From: Metaruminococcus_A sp050943475
Lineage (GTDB): Bacteria > Bacillota > Clostridia > Oscillospirales > Ruminococcaceae
Assembly (NCBI GenBank): GCA_050943475.1
Contig: JBMNPF010000001.1
Location: forward strand, 1-64,000
Direction: 5' to 3'
Length of the DNA: 64,000 bases
Both the position numbers and the translations under genes were made by a program. Within the stretch, counting starts at the first letter, position 1; each line of letters begins with the position of its first letter. Positions 60,795 to 64,000 of this stretch are shown piece by piece. Below the pieces are notes generated by a model, which had not been told where the DNA came from, made no database searches, and was given only the letters and a program-made list of their open reading frames with translations.

Positions 60795-62270
60795 TTAGAT
60801 GTTCGACGCACTGTAATTCGGCGCCTCTTTGGTGATGTAAATATCATGCGGATGGCTTTCCTTGAGGCCGGCGCCGGTAATCTTCACAAACTGCGCCTTT
60901 TCATGCAGCTCCTGAATGGTCTCACAGCCGCAGTAGCCCATACCGGAACGGATGCCGCCGACCAACTGGTAAACGGTGTCAGACAGAGCGCCCTTAAACG
61001 GTACGCGGCCCTCAACGCCTTCCGGAACCAGCTTCTGATTGTTCTGCTGGAAGTAACGGTCTTTGGAGCCTTTTGCCATAGCGGCAAGGCTGCCCATACC
61101 GCGGTACACTTTAAACTGACGGCCCTGGTAAATTTCGCTTTCGCCCGGCGCTTCTTCGCAGCCTGCCAAGAGGGAGCCAAGCATAACGGTGGAAGCACCA
61201 GCAGCCAATGCTTTGACAATATCGCCGGAATATTTAATGCCGCCGTCTGCAATGACCGGGATATCGTGTTTCTGTGCAACACAGGCAACGTCGTACACCG
61301 CGGTAATCTGCGGCACACCAATGCCGGCGACCACACGGGTGGTGCAGATGGAGCCAGGCCCAATGCCGACCTTGAGGCAGTCAGCACCCGCTTCAATGAG
61401 TTCTTCCGCCGCTGCCGCGGTGGCAATGTTTCCTGCAATGAGGGCCACGTCCGGGAAGGCCTTTTTGACCTTGCGAACGCAGTCGAGAATACCCTGGCTG
61501 TGGCCGTGTGCGGAGTCGAGCACCAGTGCATCGACCTGCGCGTTGACCAGCGCGCCTGCGCGTTCCAGTACATCACCGGTTACGCCAATGGCGGCAGCGC
61601 AGAGCAGGCGGCCGCTTTTATCGCGGGCGGAATGCGGGAACTGCACCGCTTTTTCAATATCCTTAATGGTGATAAGGCCTTTGAGCATGCCATTATCATC
61701 AATCAGCGGCAGTTTCTCAATTTTGTGCTGGCGCAAAATTTCCTGTGCCTGCTGCAGCGTCGTCCCAACCGGGGCGGTGACGAGATGATCCTTGGTCATG
61801 ACCTCTTTAATTTTAATGTTGAAATCGGTCAGGAACCGCAGGTCGCGGTTGGTGAGAATTCCGACCAGCTTGCCATTTTCCACAATCGGTACGCCGGAAA
61901 TTTTAAATTTGCCCATCAGTTCGTTCGCGTCGGTAACCAGGTGATCCGGCCCGAGCGAAAACGGGTTGACAATAACCCCGTTTTCCGAACGCTTGACCTT
62001 ATCCACTTCCTCTGCCTGCGCTTCAATCGACATATTTTTGTGGATAACGCCAATGCCGCCTTCACGGGCAATGGCAATTGCCATTTTGGTTTCGGTAACG
62101 GTATCCATCGCCGCGGTGAGCAGCGGGGTGTTCAGCATAATGTCTCTGGCCAGTCTGGAACCCAGTTTAACCTCGCCCGGCAGCACATCGCTTTTGGCGG
62201 GAATCAGCAGTACGTCATCAAAGGTAAGCCCCTCTTTGATGAACTTGTTTTCATACCTTGTTTCCAGCAT
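60795..62270 (-). CDS. guaB: IMP dehydrogenase
   Basis: A 491-residue enzyme that oxidises IMP to XMP, the committed step of guanine nucleotide synthesis. The barrel is interrupted by a CBS pair (about residues 95-215). The catalytic cysteine is in GIGPGSICTTRV (about residue 311), and the flap motif GMGSLAAM is present. Length and order match bacterial GuaB. It is monocistronic. Confidence 0.97.
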   Translation of the reverse strand: MLETRYENKFIKEGLTFDDVLLIPAKSDVLPGEVKLGSRLARDIMLNTPLLTAAMDTVTETKMAIAIAREGGIGVIHKNMSIEAQAEEVDKVKRSENGVIVNPFSLGPDHLVTDANELMGKFKISGVPIVENGKLVGILTNRDLRFLTDFNIKIKEVMTKDHLVTAPVGTTLQQAQEILRQHKIEKLPLIDDNGMLKGLITIKDIEKAVQFPHSARDKSGRLLCAAAIGVTGDVLERAGALVNAQVDALVLDSAHGHSQGILDCVRKVKKAFPDVALIAGNIATAAAAEELIEAGADCLKVGIGPGSICTTRVVAGIGVPQITAVYDVACVAQKHDIPVIADGGIKYSGDIVKALAAGASTVMLGSLLAGCEEAPGESEIYQGRQFKVYRGMGSLAAMAKGSKDRYFQQNNQKLVPEGVEGRVPFKGALSDTVYQLVGGIRSGMGYCGCETIQELHEKAQFVKITGAGLKESHPHDIYITKEAPNYSASNI

Positions 62271-62310
62271 GTCCGCACATCCTCTCTTGTTACAGTCACA
62301 TCACGATTAA

Positions 62311-62338
62311 ATTTTATCTATTTTATCACTTTCCACAA
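62311..62338 (-). promoter_or_regulatory. Possible promoter of guaB
   Basis: On the minus strand, TTGTGG (62333-62338), a 16-bp spacer and TAAAAT (62311-62316), 41 bases before the start. Confidence 0.5.
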
Positions 62339-62469
62339 AGGAATGCAATGGTGAATGTGTAGGAAAATATCGGCATATACAAGCGGAATTTGGTCGCTTT
62401 TCGACAGCATCCGCCAAACCCGGCCGCAGTAAGAAAATACGCCTTTTCTCTTTTTCAAAAAACATATGG

Positions 62470-62498
62470 TTGTCCGAAATGAAATTGCATGTTATAGT
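62470..62498 (+). promoter_or_regulatory. Promoter of the RimJ-type acetyltransferase
   Basis: TTGTCC (62470-62475), a 17-bp spacer and TATAGT (62493-62498). Confidence 0.6.
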
Positions 62499-62543
62499 GG
62501 TAAAAACACCGCGCTGCAATTTTTTGAAAAAGGAGCAATTCCA

Positions 62544-63134
62544 ATGAAACTGGACACCGTACGGCTTGAGACAAAGCGGCTTATTCTCCGGCCGTTTGTT
62601 TTACAGGACGCCGATGCCGTCTTTCAAAATTGGGCGGCGGACCCAGAGGTCACCCGTTTTCTGAGCTGGAAACCGCACCAGACGGTTACGGTTACAAAGG
62701 CCGTTATCGCTTCCTGGCAAAAAGACTACCGGGGCTCCGGGCGGTGCCACTGGGGAATTGTTCAGAAAGAAACCGGCGGACTGATTGGAAACATTGCGGT
62801 AGTGGAGAGCGGCAGGGATTGGGCCGAGCTTGGTTACTGCCTTGGACGCGCCTGTTGGGGGCAAGGCATTGTGACCGAGGCTGCACGCGCCGTCATTGAT
62901 TATCTTTTCTCCGAAACAGCACTTTCATCCATTCGGGCGCGGCATCATCCAGATAACCCGGCGTCCGGTGCGGTGATGCGCAAGGCCGGAATGCGTTTGA
63001 TCAAAATTGAGCCAAACGGCGGGCGGCTGAATACCGGTGAACCGCACGATGCCGCACTTTATTCTCTGGACCGGGAGGAGTGGACAAAAAAGAAGGAAAA
63101 AGCAGTCTGGGATTCTTTCACCTCTCTCTTATAG
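62544..63134 (+). CDS. RimJ/RimL-type GNAT N-acetyltransferase
   Basis: A 196-residue acetyltransferase. The N terminus LETKRLILRPFVLQDADAVF and the C-terminal YCLGRACWGQGIVTEAARAV loop are typical of RimJ/RimL and related GNATs that acetylate protein N termini, antibiotics or polyamines. AAAAAGGAG precedes the ATG at 62544. Confidence 0.88.
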   Translation: MKLDTVRLETKRLILRPFVLQDADAVFQNWAADPEVTRFLSWKPHQTVTVTKAVIASWQKDYRGSGRCHWGIVQKETGGLIGNIAVVESGRDWAELGYCLGRACWGQGIVTEAARAVIDYLFSETALSSIRARHHPDNPASGAVMRKAGMRLIKIEPNGGRLNTGEPHDAALYSLDREEWTKKKEKAVWDSFTSLL

Positions 63135-63310
63135 AACGATGGCTTCGGTTCGGGCCTCTTAAATTAGATGCTATGGACCGCCGCTCCCCTTGTTCCGATC
63201 CTTTGCATCACTCTCTCCCGGAAACAGTGGACCCCATATGAGAATTTGAGACTCCCATAACCAACCTCCCTGTCCGCGCAGACAGGCTTGACCGCCTTGC
63301 TGAAAAACAC

Positions 63311-63346
63311 AACCCCCGGACGCTTAATAAGCGCCCGGGGGTTTTT
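63311..63346. terminator. Terminator between converging genes
   Basis: AACCCCCGG pairs with CCGGGGGTT around a CGCTTAATAAGCG inner hairpin, followed by TTTTT on the plus side. It serves the acetyltransferase and perhaps the ThuA-domain gene. Confidence 0.75.
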
Positions 63347-63368
63347 CCAGCGAACCTGTTGAAAACAC

Positions 63369-64000
63369 TCAGGATTCCACCCAATTCATGGCATTCTTCA
63401 CCAATTTTACAAACGGCTCACAGGTCAAATTAGGTGTTGAATGCCCTGGGGTAATGCAGCAAATCTTTCCAGCGCCATAGGTATGTACCCATGCTCCCGG
63501 CTGTCTTCCATTTACAGATGCTGTTTCTGCAATGATTGTTGTGTCTGCTCCCGGAAGCATCTCCATTACATAATGTTCATCCTTTTCAGGGAACTCGAAT
63601 TCACCGACGCCTTCCAACACCGGATGCGGCATAACCGGAAGAAATGTCACTTTGCACTGCTCCGGATGGGTGATAAAGGTGCTCCTGATACCATCGTTTA
63701 ATATCTTATGATCGCTTGGTAAATCGGTAAGGGCCGCATGCAATAACACCGCTCCCATACCATGTTTCACATCACTCAAAAATTTTGCGGTCCATTCATC
63801 ATCACACCATACAGGCGTTGGAATCTGATCATTCTCAATCGGATCCTTAAAGGAAAGAAACAGGTCATACTGAGCATTCAAATATTCTTTTGGATTACGG
63901 GTGAATGTAATATCAAGATGTTCAGAAGCCAAAAGCTGAACCAATGGTTCAATCGAATCCTCGTGATGCCAATAATCATGCGCTAATAGAAACAGCTGCT
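63369..64000 (-). CDS. ThuA-domain protein, 5-prime end outside the window
   Basis: At least 210 codons of a ThuA-like domain (glutamine-amidotransferase-like fold linked to trehalose utilisation): LLAHDYWHHEDSIEPLVQLL near the visible start, GMGAVLLHAAL around the conserved pocket, and KICCITPGHSTPN near the end. The frame is open to the edge of the window, so the start is missing. ThuA proteins often lie with sugar oxidoreductase clusters, which may continue beyond the edge. Confidence 0.8.
   Translation of the reverse strand, partial: QLFLLAHDYWHHEDSIEPLVQLLASEHLDITFTRNPKEYLNAQYDLFLSFKDPIENDQIPTPVWCDDEWTAKFLSDVKHGMGAVLLHAALTDLPSDHKILNDGIRSTFITHPEQCKVTFLPVMPHPVLEGVGEFEFPEKDEHYVMEMLPGADTTIIAETASVNGRQPGAWVHTYGAGKICCITPGHSTPNLTCEPFVKLVKNAMNWVES

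Noticed and set aside
60846..62354. 502-codon open frame opposite guaB
   Set aside because: Antisense shadow of a complete IMP dehydrogenase; no start signal and no recognisable domain.
1..64000. CRISPR arrays, rRNA genes, complete insertion sequences or prophage
   Set aside because: I saw no regularly spaced identical repeats, no rRNA sequence, and no transposase, integrase or phage structural gene.

Overview
The window is a GC-rich (roughly 55 percent by eye) chromosomal segment with strong Shine-Dalgarno sites, dense coding on both strands and many U-tailed intrinsic terminators. It carries pyruvate:ferredoxin oxidoreductase, an IreB-type regulatory phosphoprotein, CsoR, LuxS, lipoprotein biosynthesis and an M23/LysM/G5 wall hydrolase, and no outer-membrane gene. 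This fits an anaerobic Firmicute of the Clostridia, probably Oscillospiraceae/Ruminococcaceae; the family is inferred from gene content only.

Layout. 1-3.4 kb: an FAD-dependent oxidoreductase, a 1 kb gap, then a CarD-family gene with a possibly frameshifted small gene behind it. 3.5-9.2 kb: an ArsR-type regulator divergent from an arabinose-polysaccharide pair (an unassigned alpha/alpha-barrel protein and a GH51 arabinofuranosidase), with an inverted repeat between them. 9.6-15.2 kb (minus): tRNA-Arg, lgt, a small membrane protein, ireB and pheST behind a leader with an attenuator-like hairpin. 15.2-19 kb (plus): a long structured leader, a DUF6106-like membrane protein, an AcpS-NnrD fusion and two anchored proteins. 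19.3-22.4 kb: a CsoR-type copper operon whose copA is fused in frame to a copZ-like domain that keeps its own ribosome binding site. 22.8-30 kb (minus): M23 peptidase, luxS, a polar amino-acid ABC transporter, an RluA-type synthase and ilvE with a long leader.

30.3-34.7 kb (plus): glycogen phosphorylase and a cytoplasmic GH13 enzyme, an alpha-glucan breakdown pair. 34.8-36.6 kb: a cold-shock protein with a structured leader, a 45-residue protein, two XRE regulators and an orphan MazF. 36.8-46 kb: a lipoprotein, a DUF1905 protein, an operon of polysaccharide deacetylase, tRNA methyltransferase and a small protein, then rsmI; a CNNM/CorC protein, a beta-hydroxyacid dehydrogenase and an AT-rich acetyltransferase that looks acquired. 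46.2-50.7 kb (minus): pduL and nifJ, which suit acetyl-CoA/acyl-phosphate fermentation. 50.7-52.1 kb is a scar of gene remnants holding an AT-rich two-gene cassette (secreted peptide plus membrane protein) bracketed by two copies of one hairpin. 52-53.4 kb: a flavodoxin-family protein and a conserved small protein.

53.8-60.3 kb is a GntR-controlled sugar module: GntR/UTRA regulator, FGGY kinase, GNAT, an RpiB-like isomerase lacking two usual active-site histidines, a split transketolase and a DapA-type aldolase. It looks like a complete intracellular route for a phosphorylated sugar whose identity I cannot name. 60.5-64 kb: a 47-residue membrane protein near two ATACAATTTGTAT palindromes, guaB, a RimJ-type acetyltransferase and a ThuA-domain gene cut by the window edge.

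The strongest candidates for something undescribed are the hairpin-bracketed peptide cassette, the GntR/RpiB-like/split-transketolase module, and the CopA-CopZ fusion with an internal translation start. All calls come from reading the sequence; no database search was possible.
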